A program made the position numbers and the translations under genes. The notes under the pieces were generated by a model, which ran no database searches, was not told where the DNA came from, and was given only the letters and a program-made list of their open reading frames with translations. A stretch of 12,031 nt of DNA. Origin: Bacillota bacterium. GTDB lineage: Bacteria > Bacillota > Bacilli > Lactobacillales > Streptococcaceae. Position 1 is the first letter of the stretch. Every line of letters starts with the position of its first letter. The stretch is taken from the NCBI GenBank assembly GCA_021781855.1, contig JAJXWC010000058.1:1-12031 (forward strand), in the 5' to 3' direction. Shown piece after piece: positions 1 to 6,752 of the stretch.

Positions 1-79
1 TGCCTTGAGATGGAGTTTTTTTACTTAGTATGCGCTGTTTCCGTCAATACGTATGGATTTTACAGATAAAATAACCGAT

Positions 80-307
80 TCAATCATCCTTCGATTTGAA
101 AAGAAAATCGAGAATGTTCATGCCTGTATTTGTTTGCGCACGATAAAGTTCGGTATAACCGCATTGGGAACAAGAAATCGCGATAAATTTTTTGTTTTGA
201 ACATTGATAAATTTGGGAAGTTGCTCGCTTGGAGATTGGACTTCTTCTTGGTCAAAACTGTGGTTTCCGCATTTACTGCAGGAATATTGCTGTTCGTAGC
301 CATTCAT
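80..307 (-). CDS. Zinc-ribbon nucleic-acid-binding-type protein (DUF2082-like)
   Basis: A 75-residue protein with two CxxC knuckles, CSKC near the N-terminus (about residues 10-13) and CSQC near residue 46, about 33 residues apart. They form a single zinc ribbon. The stretch around the second knuckle (KKFIAISCSQCGYTELYR) resembles small proteins annotated as predicted nucleic-acid-binding Zn-ribbon proteins (DUF2082/COG3478), whose function is not established. The start at 307 is chosen because a strong GGAGG (plus-strand 315-319) precedes it at normal spacing and a TATAAT lies further upstream at 344-349. It is a stand-alone gene transcribed away from the rest of the window. Real gene: confident. 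Biochemical role: unknown. Confidence 0.85.
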   Translation of the reverse strand: MNGYEQQYSCSKCGNHSFDQEEVQSPSEQLPKFINVQNKKFIAISCSQCGYTELYRAQTNTGMNILDFLFKSKDD

Positions 308-343
308 ATGGGAACCTCCATTGTTTTTTGTTAATCTATATTC

Positions 344-349
344 ATTATA
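344..349 (-). promoter_or_regulatory. Predicted -10 box for the zinc-ribbon gene
   Basis: The minus strand reads TATAAT here, 37 bases upstream of the start codon. No good -35 hexamer is visible at 16-18 bases, so this rests on the -10 and its position only. Confidence 0.45.
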
Positions 350-410
350 TCGTAAAAAACTTGTTTTTCGTAATCATTTAAATTTTTCCAGTAATGCCTG
401 CTAATACTCC

Positions 411-443
411 GAAGAAAAAACAAGGACGAAGTAATCACTTCAA
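411..443 (+). repeat. Diverged, short copy of the interspersed intergenic repeat
   Basis: The segment ends in GAAGTAATCACTTCAA (428-443), a near-perfect small palindrome. The same 16 bases occur, inverted, at 6517-6532, and a near copy occurs at 10820-10835. The preceding GAAGAAAAAAC also resembles the A-rich middle of the other copies, but the spacing is shorter here. It lies between the divergent zinc-ribbon gene and the 533 gene. Confidence 0.5.
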
Positions 444-492
444 ATTGATGACTTTATCAAATTAAAAAGTATCACTTTTTGACACATTTTTC

Positions 493-501
493 TGCTATAA
501 T
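493..501 (+). promoter_or_regulatory. Extended -10 promoter of the 533-1012 gene
   Basis: TGCTATAAT is a perfect extended -10 element (TGn plus TATAAT at 496-501), 31 bases before the start codon. The -35 region at the usual distance (CACTTT, 473-478) is poor, which is common with extended -10 promoters. A TTGACA at 479-484 is only 11 bases away, too close to pair with it. Confidence 0.55.
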
Positions 502-532
502 AAGTTTATCAAAAATCAGAAAGTTGGACAAG

Positions 533-1012
533 ATGGCATACAAAGTAAATTTTAAAGAAATTGAAACAACGGGACTGGAAACTTCACCTGTAGCAGAAAC
601 TTTAGCGGGTTTGCGGGCAAATGAAGCACGGTATTTCTGGAATAAATATAAGTTCGAATATGTGACTTACCCGGCGGCTGAAAAGCCAGAATTAGCGGCC
701 TTGATTGCAAAAATTTTAAAAGAAGAACGTGATTTGGAATTTTCGGCGAAATTACTCGAAATCGCCGTTTACGAAGACGAAACGTTATTCTGGCCTGAAT
801 TTTATTATGAAGACGGTATGGTCTTGAATTTGCTCTATGAAAAAGTCGGTGCCGAAGGCAAAGCACCAAAACGTGCAGTTGGGATTAAATTGTCAGTCGG
901 AATGGAAGTACCAACGGAGCTCGAAGGCAAATTCAAATTTGCTCGCCAACGTTCAAAATTGGCAGGTGAAGTACGCGGTAGCTTTTTCACTGTGAAAAAA
1001 GAATGGTTATAA
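533..1012 (+). CDS. Conserved-looking hypothetical protein, unrecognised family
   Basis: A 159-residue soluble protein with no signal peptide, membrane segment or familiar motif. The ATG at 533 is preferred over an in-frame TTG at 479, because that TTG lies upstream of the extended -10 box and so outside the transcript. The ribosome binding site is weak (AAAGTTGGA upstream). The protein has an alanine- and glutamate-rich helical middle (about residues 48-80: PAAEKPELAALIAKIL), then an acidic aromatic stretch (YEDETLFWPEFYYEDG, about 79-94), and a basic C-terminal part (FKFARQRSKLAGEVRG). Codon use looks like its neighbours. It is monocistronic, with a terminator 155 bases downstream. I do not recognise it and assign no function. 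Confidence 0.75.
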   Translation: MAYKVNFKEIETTGLETSPVAETLAGLRANEARYFWNKYKFEYVTYPAAEKPELAALIAKILKEERDLEFSAKLLEIAVYEDETLFWPEFYYEDGMVLNLLYEKVGAEGKAPKRAVGIKLSVGMEVPTELEGKFKFARQRSKLAGEVRGSFFTVKKEWL

Positions 1013-1167
1013 TTGACCAGTTAGTCAAAGCAAAAGGTGTTTATCCAATGGGGCGGATTAATCCCACTGCATTTTACTACGTTCAGTAGGTTAGGTGATG
1101 GGGGAGTCAGTGCCTAACTCGACGACCGGACAGACAAGTCTTTGCCTCATTTGAATCTTCTCCATGC
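1013..1167 (+). other. Gene-free, possibly structured spacer upstream of a terminator
   Basis: No convincing reading frame. Several short complementary pairs can be seen: TTGAC/GTCAA at 1014-1029, TGGG/CCCA around the GGATTAATCC palindrome, GTTAGG/CCTAAC bracketing GGGGGAG, and AGAC/GTCT. It ends in an intrinsic terminator, so it may be a long 3' UTR or a small RNA. It matches no RNA family I can name with confidence. Confidence 0.3.
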
Positions 1168-1198
1168 AACCAACCGATTATTTAGGTTGGTTTTGTTT
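1168..1198 (+). terminator. Intrinsic terminator
   Basis: An 8-bp stem, AACCAACC (1168-1175) with GGTTGGTT (1185-1192), a 9-base loop, then TTGTTT. The last Ts overlap the stem end. It would end the 533-1012 transcript or any RNA made from the spacer. Confidence 0.7.
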
Positions 1199-1229
1199 AT
1201 AATCTGTATCAGTTCTCAGGCTGATTTTT

Positions 1230-1238
1230 TGGTATAAT
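1230..1238 (+). promoter_or_regulatory. Extended -10 box, first of an identical pair
   Basis: TGGTATAAT, within the 12-mer TTGGTATAATTG (1229-1240), which recurs exactly at 1348-1359. No clear -35 is seen. If used, the RNA would start near 1245 and contain the hairpin at 1273-1309. Confidence 0.4.
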
Positions 1239-1272
1239 TGAGTTCACAGGAGCTGAAGATTGAAAAAAAGAT

Positions 1273-1309
1273 AAATCTTGGAACCTTGCTACGCAAGAAC
1301 CCAAGATTT
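1273..1309. other. Strong hairpin between two promoters
   Basis: Outer stem of 9 perfect pairs, AAATCTTGG (1273-1281) with CCAAGATTT (1301-1309). A symmetric 3x3 internal loop (AAC/AAC) follows, then an inner 5-bp stem CTTGC/GCAAG and a TAC loop. On the plus strand no T-run follows, so it is not an ordinary terminator there. On the minus strand a run of seven Ts starts three bases after the stem, so it could terminate antisense transcription. It could also be a leader structure of the downstream membrane-protein gene. Confidence 0.5.
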
Positions 1310-1328
1310 CCTATTGTTCAAGTCTTCA

Positions 1329-1357
1329 TTGCGCTCCTGCTCACGTCTTGGTATAAT
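1329..1357 (+). promoter_or_regulatory. Probable promoter of the DUF1275 gene
   Basis: TTGCGC (1329-1334) is followed after 17 bases by TATAAT (1352-1357) with an extended TG (1349-1350). The start codon of the next gene lies 126 bases further on, implying a leader of about 120 bases with no terminator visible. Confidence 0.5.
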
Positions 1358-1483
1358 TGTAAAAGAGATGAGCAGACTATTCCCAAATACGAAATACAGA
1401 AAATTATAAAAGCAATTTGTTTTTTGTATTTTACGGAAAAGTAACTCACTATTGTCAAAACTCTATCGACGAAAGGAAGAATA

Positions 1484-2143
1484 TTGAATACAGAAGTACG
1501 GGAAAAATTGCGCGTGGCACTTATAATGGCACTATCTGCTGGATTTATGGATGGTTTTACATTTTTTCATTATGATGGGCGTTTTGCAGGAGCACAGACA
1601 GGAAATGTTATTCAGGCAGGGATTGCACTGGCTCAGGGGAAAGTGAATGATTTTTGGAATTTTGCCATTCCGATTTTATTTTTTATTGCAGGCGTGATGT
1701 TCAAAGTTTTTTATTCTCATTTTTTGATTAAACGGCATAAATTCGACGCGCTTTATTTGCTACTTGTGCAGTTAATCGGCCTGACGCTTTTCACACTGCT
1801 TTATGCAACGCTGCTGCGGTTGCCGAATTCTGTTTTTGTCGGAATTTTATCCTTTTTTATGGCTATTCAATTTGATACATTTAACCGTGCACATGGCATG
1901 GCTTATACTTCAGTTTTCACGACGGGGAATCTCAAGGCTTTCTCAGTCAATCTGGCACAATGGATTTTAACGAAGAAAGAACAGAATCTGCATGCTGTAC
2001 GTGTGTTGGGAAGTATTATTCCGGCTTTTTTTGTTGGAGCTTTTCTTGCAACTTTAATCGGGCAATGGTTGGGCGCGTGGACGCTTTTAGGCGCCTGTCT
2101 GATGTATTTTATTGTGTTTATGATTTATCGGGTTGAGGGTTGA
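1484..2143 (+). CDS. DUF1275 (YoaK-like) family membrane protein
   Basis: A 219-residue integral membrane protein with about six hydrophobic segments. It carries the landmarks of the YoaK/DUF1275 family: GFMDGFTFF near residue 20, GAQTGNV near 36-42, MAIQFDTFNR in the middle (about 125-134) and FTTGNLKAF around 145-153. The polar residues inside these segments (D, QTGN, TTGN) are the family's conserved signature. The substrate or activity of the family is not established. The TTG start at 1484 is chosen because AAAGGA lies 6-7 bases before it; starting at a later ATG would remove part of the first helix. It is flanked by its own promoter and the next gene's promoter, so it is monocistronic. 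Confidence 0.85.
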   Translation: MNTEVREKLRVALIMALSAGFMDGFTFFHYDGRFAGAQTGNVIQAGIALAQGKVNDFWNFAIPILFFIAGVMFKVFYSHFLIKRHKFDALYLLLVQLIGLTLFTLLYATLLRLPNSVFVGILSFFMAIQFDTFNRAHGMAYTSVFTTGNLKAFSVNLAQWILTKKEQNLHAVRVLGSIIPAFFVGAFLATLIGQWLGAWTLLGACLMYFIVFMIYRVEG

Positions 2144-2197
2144 TAAGATTAGACTATAAGTGAATAAAAAATTAGTATAAATTCATTTCATTTATTT

Positions 2198-2206
2198 TGT
2201 TATAAT
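2198..2206 (+). promoter_or_regulatory. Extended -10 promoter of the LysR-type regulator
   Basis: TGTTATAAT (TATAAT at 2201-2206) lies 28 bases before the ATG at 2234. The -35 region is weak. The spacer is very AT-rich. Confidence 0.55.
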
Positions 2207-2233
2207 AGTGTAAGCGAGTACAAGGGGAATGAT

Positions 2234-3118
2234 ATGCATTTAAGTGATTTAAAATATTTTGTAGCTGTTGCTGAGGAAAAGAGCTTTACCAAAGCCTCAC
2301 AGCTGCTTTTTATTTCTCAGCCTTCATTGACGGTCTCAATTAATCGGCTGGAGAATGAATTAGGAAAGCGTTTGATAATTCGCAAGCGTGGTGGTAAGGA
2401 AATGACGCTCACTGCAGAAGGTGAGCTTGTTTTTGAACATGCGAAGAAGATTTTGCGCGAAATTGACATTATTTATCTGGAAGTCAAAGAAGATGAAGTA
2501 AAAAAAGTCCGACTTGGTGTTCCGCCGATTATTGGAGCATATCTTTTTCCGAAAATTATTAAACGTTTGGATAAAAATACAATCAGCGGGCTTGAACTGA
2601 TTGAGACAGGTTCTGAAAATATGCGAAAGCTGCTTGATGAGGACAAGTTGGAGATGTGTTTTATCGGGACGGAGATGCCACTTAAAGATAACCATCTGGA
2701 AACTTATTTTATCATGCGGGATAGCTACTCAATCTGCACAAGCTTGGAACACCCTTTGGCAAAACGAGAGAGCGTTGATTTTTCAGAGCTCGCTGGAGAA
2801 CAGTTTGTTTCGTTGGGTGACGATTTTGTCCAGTACAAGATTCTAAAAGCCTTATGTTTGGAGCGGGGCATGAGAGATGAAGTAAAAAATTTTGTGATTG
2901 CCAATGAAATTCAAACCGCAAAATCATTGATTTCAAACGGAACAGGAATCGGTTTTTTAATTACAAGTTCGCTAGGTTCACGAGAAGATATTCGAGCGAT
3001 TCCTTTGAAAATCCCCGTTTATTTTTATGTTTACCTGGTTTTCAAAAAAGACAGGGAACTCTCTGAATTTGAAAAAGACGTAAAAGAAAGTCTGATTAAG
3101 GCAAATGCAGGACTTTAA
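2234..3118 (+). CDS. LysR-family transcriptional regulator (MleR-like, of the dicarboxylate genes)
   Basis: A 294-residue LysR-type regulator of normal family length. Residues 1-60 form the winged helix-turn-helix (LKYFVAVAEEKSFTKASQLLFISQPSLTVSINRLENELG). A linker helix (about 60-90) and the two-lobed substrate-binding-like effector domain (from about residue 92, VRLGVPPIIGAYLFP, to the end) follow. The start follows AAGGGGA at good spacing. It is encoded in the same direction as, and directly upstream of, the malolactic/malic enzyme and fumarase genes. It most likely activates them in response to malate or a related acid, as MleR does in lactic acid bacteria. I infer this role from context; the family call itself is firm. 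A matching operator candidate lies at 3313-3335. Confidence 0.9.
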   Translation: MHLSDLKYFVAVAEEKSFTKASQLLFISQPSLTVSINRLENELGKRLIIRKRGGKEMTLTAEGELVFEHAKKILREIDIIYLEVKEDEVKKVRLGVPPIIGAYLFPKIIKRLDKNTISGLELIETGSENMRKLLDEDKLEMCFIGTEMPLKDNHLETYFIMRDSYSICTSLEHPLAKRESVDFSELAGEQFVSLGDDFVQYKILKALCLERGMRDEVKNFVIANEIQTAKSLISNGTGIGFLITSSLGSREDIRAIPLKIPVYFYVYLVFKKDRELSEFEKDVKESLIKANAGL

Positions 3119-3142
3119 CTTAACAAGTGCGTGTTAGAAAAG

Positions 3143-3171
3143 AGCTCAACAGTACATCGTACTGTTGAGCT
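3143..3171. other. Perfect 13-bp inverted repeat after the regulator gene
   Basis: AGCTCAACAGTAC (3143-3155) pairs fully with GTACTGTTGAGCT (3159-3171) around a three-base loop. TGTTGAGC is then repeated directly (3163-3170, 3171-3178). It starts 25 bases after the regulator's stop codon. No T-run follows on the plus strand; on the minus strand CTTTTC follows. It may act as a 3' end or processing structure for the regulator transcript. Confidence 0.45.
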
Positions 3172-3267
3172 GTTGAGCATCGGTAGGGGCTTGGCGTTTC
3201 ATCTTGCCTTGCGACTAGCGAATAAACAGCGAAGCGGAGATAGACTTTACGGATAGGGGAACCTGAT

Positions 3268-3314
3268 ATCAGTGGGGGAGAAAAAATTTCCCACAGAGGA
3301 ATCAATCACCTCAA
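3268..3314 (+). repeat. Interspersed intergenic repeat, copy upstream of the malic/malolactic enzyme
   Basis: A 47-base unit that aligns without gaps to 10789-10835 and to the reverse complement of 6517-6563. It begins ATCAGTGGGGGAGAAAAAAT, compared with ATCAGTGGGAGAGAAAAAAT at 10789, and ends in a diverged form of the small palindrome. AACCTGATATC (3260-3270), also found at 6574-6584 and inverted at 10768-10778, overlaps its left end. It ends where the LysR-type operator candidate begins. Confidence 0.6.
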
Positions 3315-3335
3315 TTATAATACTTATCTATAATT
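3313..3335 (+). promoter_or_regulatory. Candidate LysR-type operator (T-N11-A palindrome)
   Basis: AATTATA-N9-TATAATT is a perfect 7-base inverted repeat containing a T-N11-A core (T3318, A3330). Its centre is about 63 bases upstream of the transcription start predicted from the TATAAT at 3375-3380. That is the usual position of the recognition site of a LysR-type activator. Confidence 0.5.
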
Positions 3336-3352
3336 CAATGGAAAAATAGTAT

Positions 3353-3380
3353 TTTACATTTGCTGGTAAAGCACTATAAT
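3353..3380 (+). promoter_or_regulatory. Promoter of the enzyme-fumarase operon
   Basis: TTTACA (3353-3358) and TATAAT (3375-3380) are separated by 16 bases. The predicted start is near 3387, giving a leader of about 94 bases. Confidence 0.6.
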
Positions 3381-3386
3381 TAATAT

Positions 3387-3400
3387 TGAAAACGAATTCA
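3387..3400 (+). promoter_or_regulatory. Candidate cre (CcpA) site over the transcription start
   Basis: TGAAAACGAATTCA matches the cre pattern TGWNANCGNTNWCA at 13 of 14 positions (A instead of T at position 10). It begins six bases after the -10 box and so covers the predicted start site, a position where CcpA normally represses. Confidence 0.5.
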
Positions 3401-3414
3401 TAACGAACATAAAT

Positions 3415-3461
3415 TGAGTCCCTCTTGCTCATTAGGGCATGCTTTTAAACAGTCGGACTCA
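3415..3461 (+). other. Leader stem before the malic/malolactic enzyme gene
   Basis: TGAGTCC (3415-3421) pairs with GGACTCA (3455-3461) across a 33-base loop that itself contains CCCT/AGGG. It ends nine bases before the AGGAG ribosome binding site, so it could affect mRNA stability or translation. No ligand-binding family is recognised. Confidence 0.3.
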
Positions 3462-3480
3462 CATCTTACAGGAGAAAAAA

Positions 3481-5109
3481 ATGACAGAATATCGCGGTAA
3501 AAATGTGCTGACAAAACCTTTTCTGAATAAAGGGCAAGCTTTTACGGACGAAGAACGTGAAAAATATGGTCTGCAAGGCTTGATTCCGGCAGCAATAGAA
3601 CCCTTGGAACAGCAAGTGGCGGCGTCGTATGAGAAATTGGTACAGCTTTCGGATGATTATGTAAAAAATCAATATCTCATGACGATTTACAATAGCAACC
3701 GAGTGCTCTATTATGCGATTGTCAGGCAGCATGTAGAAGAATTGTTGCCAGTAATTTATACTCCAACGATTGCAGATGCTGTGACGAATTTTTCACGAGA
3801 TTTTGTTCTGCCTCATGGTGCACTCTATCTGGATACAGACCATCCTGAACAGCTAGAAGCAGCGATGCTTGCTGCAAGCAGTGATTTGGAGCAGGTAGAT
3901 GTCATGGTCATCACTGATGGTGAAGGAGTGCTTGGAATCGGAGACTGGGGTGTAGGTGGTGTTATGATTTCGGTCGGAAAACTAGCAGTATATACTGTTG
4001 CAGCGGGACTCAATCCGCATCGGGTATTGCCTGTTGTGATTGATAATGGCACAGAAAATTCGGAACTTTTGGCAGACCCTTATTACGTAGGAAAAAAATG
4101 CGCACGTAAAACAGGTGCTGAATATTTGGCTTACATTGAGCAATTTGTGAAAACGGCTAAAAAGCTTTTTCCCAGCGTACTTTTTCATTGGGAGGATTTC
4201 GGTCGGGGCAATGCAGCAGCAATTTTGGCAGAGTATCAGGATAAAATCACGACTTTCAATGATGACATTCAAGGAACTGGTATTATGATGGCAGCAGCGG
4301 TTTACGCAGTGGCTGAAGTCACACAAAAACCAATTACAGCACATCGTTATCTGATTTTTGGTGGTGGAACAGCGGGAATTGGAATTTCTGACCAGATTCG
4401 GCAGGAAATGCTGCTGACGGGCTTGACTTCTGAGCAAGCCTATGCTCAGATTTATCTAGTGGACCGCTACGGACTGGTAACGGAGGAAATGGCGGATTTG
4501 ACAGAGGGACAGCGGCGTTATGCGCGCCCTGAGAAAAATCTGACAGGACTGTCAAATTTGACGGAAATCATTGAGGCGATAAAACCAACGGTACTGATTG
4601 GCTGCTCTGGACAGGCGGGAGCATTTAGCGAAGATGCTGTGCGCAAAATGGCAGAATTTAATGAACGTCCCGCGATTTTACCGATTTCCAATCCGACAAA
4701 ACTTTGCGAAGCTACAGCTGCTGACCTCATCAAATGGACAGACGGCAGAGCTCTGGTAGTGACAGGCAGTCCTTCGGCTCCAGTCAAATTTGACAATGTC
4801 GAATACATCATTGGACAAGCCAACAATGCGCTGCTCTATCCAGGGCTAGGCTTAGGGATTGTGGTTTCAAAAGCAAGTACGGTCACGAAAAATATGCTGT
4901 CCAAAGCAGCCGGTGCAATTTCAGCTCTACAGGATTTAAGTCAAGCCGGTGCCCCAATTTTGCCACCGCTCCAGTATGTCCGTGAAGCTTCACGCCTAGT
5001 GGCAGAAGCCGTAGTACAGGCGGCGATTGATGACAAAGTAGCAACACGTAAGATTACGGATGTGAAAGCAGCAGTAGAAAATGAAATCTGGGAGGCAAAC
5101 TACGAATGA
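3481..5109 (+). CDS. Malolactic enzyme / NAD-dependent malic enzyme family protein
   Basis: A 542-residue malic-enzyme-fold protein. It is expected to decarboxylate L-malate, either directly to L-lactate and CO2 (malolactic enzyme) or to pyruvate with NADH (malic enzyme). Visible landmarks: PFLNKGQAFTDEER near the N-terminus; the catalytic Tyr in IYTPT (Y93); Lys in SVGKL (K167); metal ligands in HWEDFG (E238-D239) and FNDDIQGTG (D261-D262); the Rossmann motif FGGGTAGIG (294-302); and GQANNALLYPGLGLG near residue 445. Length and N-terminus fit malolactic enzymes, but IYTPT replaces the VYDP typical of the well-known lactic-acid-bacterial malolactic enzymes as I remember them, so it is a divergent member. 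The start at 3481 has AGGAGA five bases upstream; an earlier ATG at 3439 has no such site. The stop overlaps the fumarase start, implying one transcript. LysR-type and cre candidates lie upstream. Confidence 0.88.
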   Translation: MTEYRGKNVLTKPFLNKGQAFTDEEREKYGLQGLIPAAIEPLEQQVAASYEKLVQLSDDYVKNQYLMTIYNSNRVLYYAIVRQHVEELLPVIYTPTIADAVTNFSRDFVLPHGALYLDTDHPEQLEAAMLAASSDLEQVDVMVITDGEGVLGIGDWGVGGVMISVGKLAVYTVAAGLNPHRVLPVVIDNGTENSELLADPYYVGKKCARKTGAEYLAYIEQFVKTAKKLFPSVLFHWEDFGRGNAAAILAEYQDKITTFNDDIQGTGIMMAAAVYAVAEVTQKPITAHRYLIFGGGTAGIGISDQIRQEMLLTGLTSEQAYAQIYLVDRYGLVTEEMADLTEGQRRYARPEKNLTGLSNLTEIIEAIKPTVLIGCSGQAGAFSEDAVRKMAEFNERPAILPISNPTKLCEATAADLIKWTDGRALVVTGSPSAPVKFDNVEYIIGQANNALLYPGLGLGIVVSKASTVTKNMLSKAAGAISALQDLSQAGAPILPPLQYVREASRLVAEAVVQAAIDDKVATRKITDVKAAVENEIWEANYE

Positions 5110-6497
5110 GCGAAAACTATCGTATTGAAAAAGATACCTTAGGAGAAGTCAAAGTACCGCAAAATGCACATTGGTCAGCGCAAACACAGCGCAGTCTGGA
5201 AAATTTTCCGACAGGTGAAAAAATGCCTCTCCCCATCATTCGTGCCTTGCTAAATTTGAAAAGAGCGGCTGCCCTATCTAATCAGCAGCTTGGTCAAATG
5301 GAAGACGAAAAAACAGAAATTATTGCTCAGACCATTACAGAGCTACTTGCACAATCGGACACAGATTTGCGTAAAGATTTTCCCCTGTCCGTTTATCAGA
5401 CTGGTTCCGGAACTCAGACTAACATGAATGTCAATGAGGTCGTGGCACATCTTGCCAGTCGTTCTGCGCTTGAAATTTTGCCTAATGATGATGTCAATCG
5501 CGGACAAAGTTCCAATGATATTTTTCCGACTGCCATGAATATCGTAGCAGTTGAGGCAGTTACTTCCCTTGAGCAGGCCACCCAGCATTTGATTGATGAA
5601 TTACGCATTAAACAAGACGAATTTTGGACGGTTGTGAAGGTCGGACGCACGCACTTGCAAGATGCTACTCCTTTGACTGTAGGACAAGAAATTTCGGGCT
5701 ATTTATCTGCTTTGAAGCATGATTTGGCTTATTTGCAGACACTCAAGCCTAGTCTATACGAGCTGGCAATCGGCGGAACCGCTGTTGGCACAGGCTTAAA
5801 TGCAAACTCGGAGTTGGGAGAGAACATTGCTGCGCAAATGTCTGAGCTTTACGGTGTTCCCTTTACTGCAAAATCAAATAAATTTTATGGTTTGGCCCAT
5901 CATTCTGCATTAGTTACCGTTCATGGCGCAATCAAAACGCTTGCTGCCGACCTCATAAAGATTGCTAACGATATTCGTTTTCTAGCTTCGGGACCACGTG
6001 CTGCTTACGGCGAGCTAAAAATTCCAGCCAATGAGCCTGGGAGTTCTATTATGCCAGGTAAAGTCAATCCGACTCAAGCGGAAAGCCTGACAATGGCAGC
6101 CGTCCGTGTTCTCGGAAATGATGTGACGATTGGCTTTGCTGCGAGTCAGGGAAATTTTGAAATGAATGTCTATAAACCAGTGCTCATTGCCAGTTTCCTT
6201 GAATCTGCAAATTTGCTCACTGGTACACTGTCTGGTTTTGCTGACAAACTCATTGCAGGGCTTGAAATCAATGCACCACGCATGGAAGAATTGCTTGAAC
6301 ATTCACTCATGACGGTAACTGCACTCTCGCCCCACATCGGCTATCATGCGGCAGCCGAAATTGCTCAAAAAGCAGAGCAAGACGGTACAACCTTGCGCAC
6401 TGCGGCACTTGCCAGTGGGAAAATCAGTGCCGTTGAATATGATAAGTGGATGGACTTCTCAGCCATGACCAATTTGGAGCGCTCCGAGAAGGAATGA
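5106..6497 (+). CDS. fumC: Fumarate hydratase, class II
   Basis: A 463-residue, oxygen-stable class II fumarase that interconverts fumarate and malate in the cytosol. Landmarks: RIEKDTLGEVKVP at the start; the GSGTQTNMNVNEV substrate loop (about 98-110); the catalytic-His segment GRTHLQDATPLTVGQE (H183); and the superfamily signature GSSIMPGKVNPTQ (312-324) with the catalytic Ser. HLQDATPLT favours fumarase over aspartase. Its ATG overlaps the preceding stop codon by four bases and a GGGAGG lies ten bases upstream inside the previous gene, so the two are translationally coupled. With the preceding enzyme it forms a fumarate to malate to lactate (or pyruvate) plus CO2 route. Confidence 0.95.
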   Translation: MSENYRIEKDTLGEVKVPQNAHWSAQTQRSLENFPTGEKMPLPIIRALLNLKRAAALSNQQLGQMEDEKTEIIAQTITELLAQSDTDLRKDFPLSVYQTGSGTQTNMNVNEVVAHLASRSALEILPNDDVNRGQSSNDIFPTAMNIVAVEAVTSLEQATQHLIDELRIKQDEFWTVVKVGRTHLQDATPLTVGQEISGYLSALKHDLAYLQTLKPSLYELAIGGTAVGTGLNANSELGENIAAQMSELYGVPFTAKSNKFYGLAHHSALVTVHGAIKTLAADLIKIANDIRFLASGPRAAYGELKIPANEPGSSIMPGKVNPTQAESLTMAAVRVLGNDVTIGFAASQGNFEMNVYKPVLIASFLESANLLTGTLSGFADKLIAGLEINAPRMEELLEHSLMTVTALSPHIGYHAAAEIAQKAEQDGTTLRTAALASGKISAVEYDKWMDFSAMTNLERSEKE

Positions 6498-6516
6498 AGT
6501 AGAAACTTAGTGGAAG

Positions 6517-6585
6517 TTGAAGTGATTACTTCATTGGTTGGAAGTTCTTTCTTCCCTACTGATATGAGGGGATAACCTGATATCT
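6517..6585 (-). repeat. Interspersed intergenic repeat, inverted copy
   Basis: The reverse complement of 6517-6563 aligns without gaps over 47 bases to 10789-10835. Both end TGAAGTAATCAyTTCAA. Homology continues on the other side: the reverse complement of 6564-6585 shares AGATATCAGGTT, at identical spacing, with 10767-10778. This gives a unit of about 69 bases. It lies just after the fumarase gene, opposite in orientation to the other copies. Confidence 0.6.
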
Positions 6586-6707
6586 TCTATTAGGGGGAAA
6601 GCAGGAAAAGTCCTCGTCTTTCATAACATGAAGTGTGGAGATGAAACAGCTTGTAGGAAAAAATAAATGTTCACCCAAAGAAATTTGAGAGGAACATTTG
6701 CACAAAA

Positions 6708-6721
6708 TAAAAACGCTTACT
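6708..6721 (+). promoter_or_regulatory. Weak cre-like site before the transporter
   Basis: TAAAAACGCTTACT has the core AAACGCTT and matches WGWAARCGYTWWMA at 12 of 14 positions, but lacks the conserved G at position 2. It lies 32-45 bases before the ATG, between a TTGCAC (6698-6703) and an AT-rich TTAAAT (6723-6728) that might be the promoter. Confidence 0.3.
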
Positions 6722-6752
6722 CTTAAATATTTACTAATTAAAAGGAGAAAAA

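Noticed and set aside
445..460. TTGAT-N6-ATCAA resembling an FNR-type box upstream of the 533 gene
   Set aside because: The spacer is six bases, not four, which puts the half-sites on the wrong helical spacing for an FNR/Flp dimer.
479..484. TTGACA, a perfect -35 hexamer
   Set aside because: It is only 11 bases from the TATAAT at 496 and no other -10 lies at 16-18 bases.
1080..1165. GGGGGAGTC...GACCGGAC...CAAGTCTTTGCC, faintly like a yybP-ykoY manganese riboswitch
   Set aside because: The conserved loop residues do not match and the downstream gene is not a metal transporter next to it; the resemblance is too loose to call.
1238..1444. 68-codon frame starting at TTG, with a hydrophobic middle
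   Set aside because: Its TTG overlaps a perfect -10 box, there is no ribosome binding site, and it runs through the hairpin and the second promoter. Later starts (an ATT or an out-of-frame TTG after AGGAG) are unlikely.
3120..3305. 61-codon minus-strand frame after the LysR-type gene
   Set aside because: It covers the perfect inverted repeat and most of the interspersed repeat, and ends on the repeat's edge. It is more likely repeat DNA than a gene.
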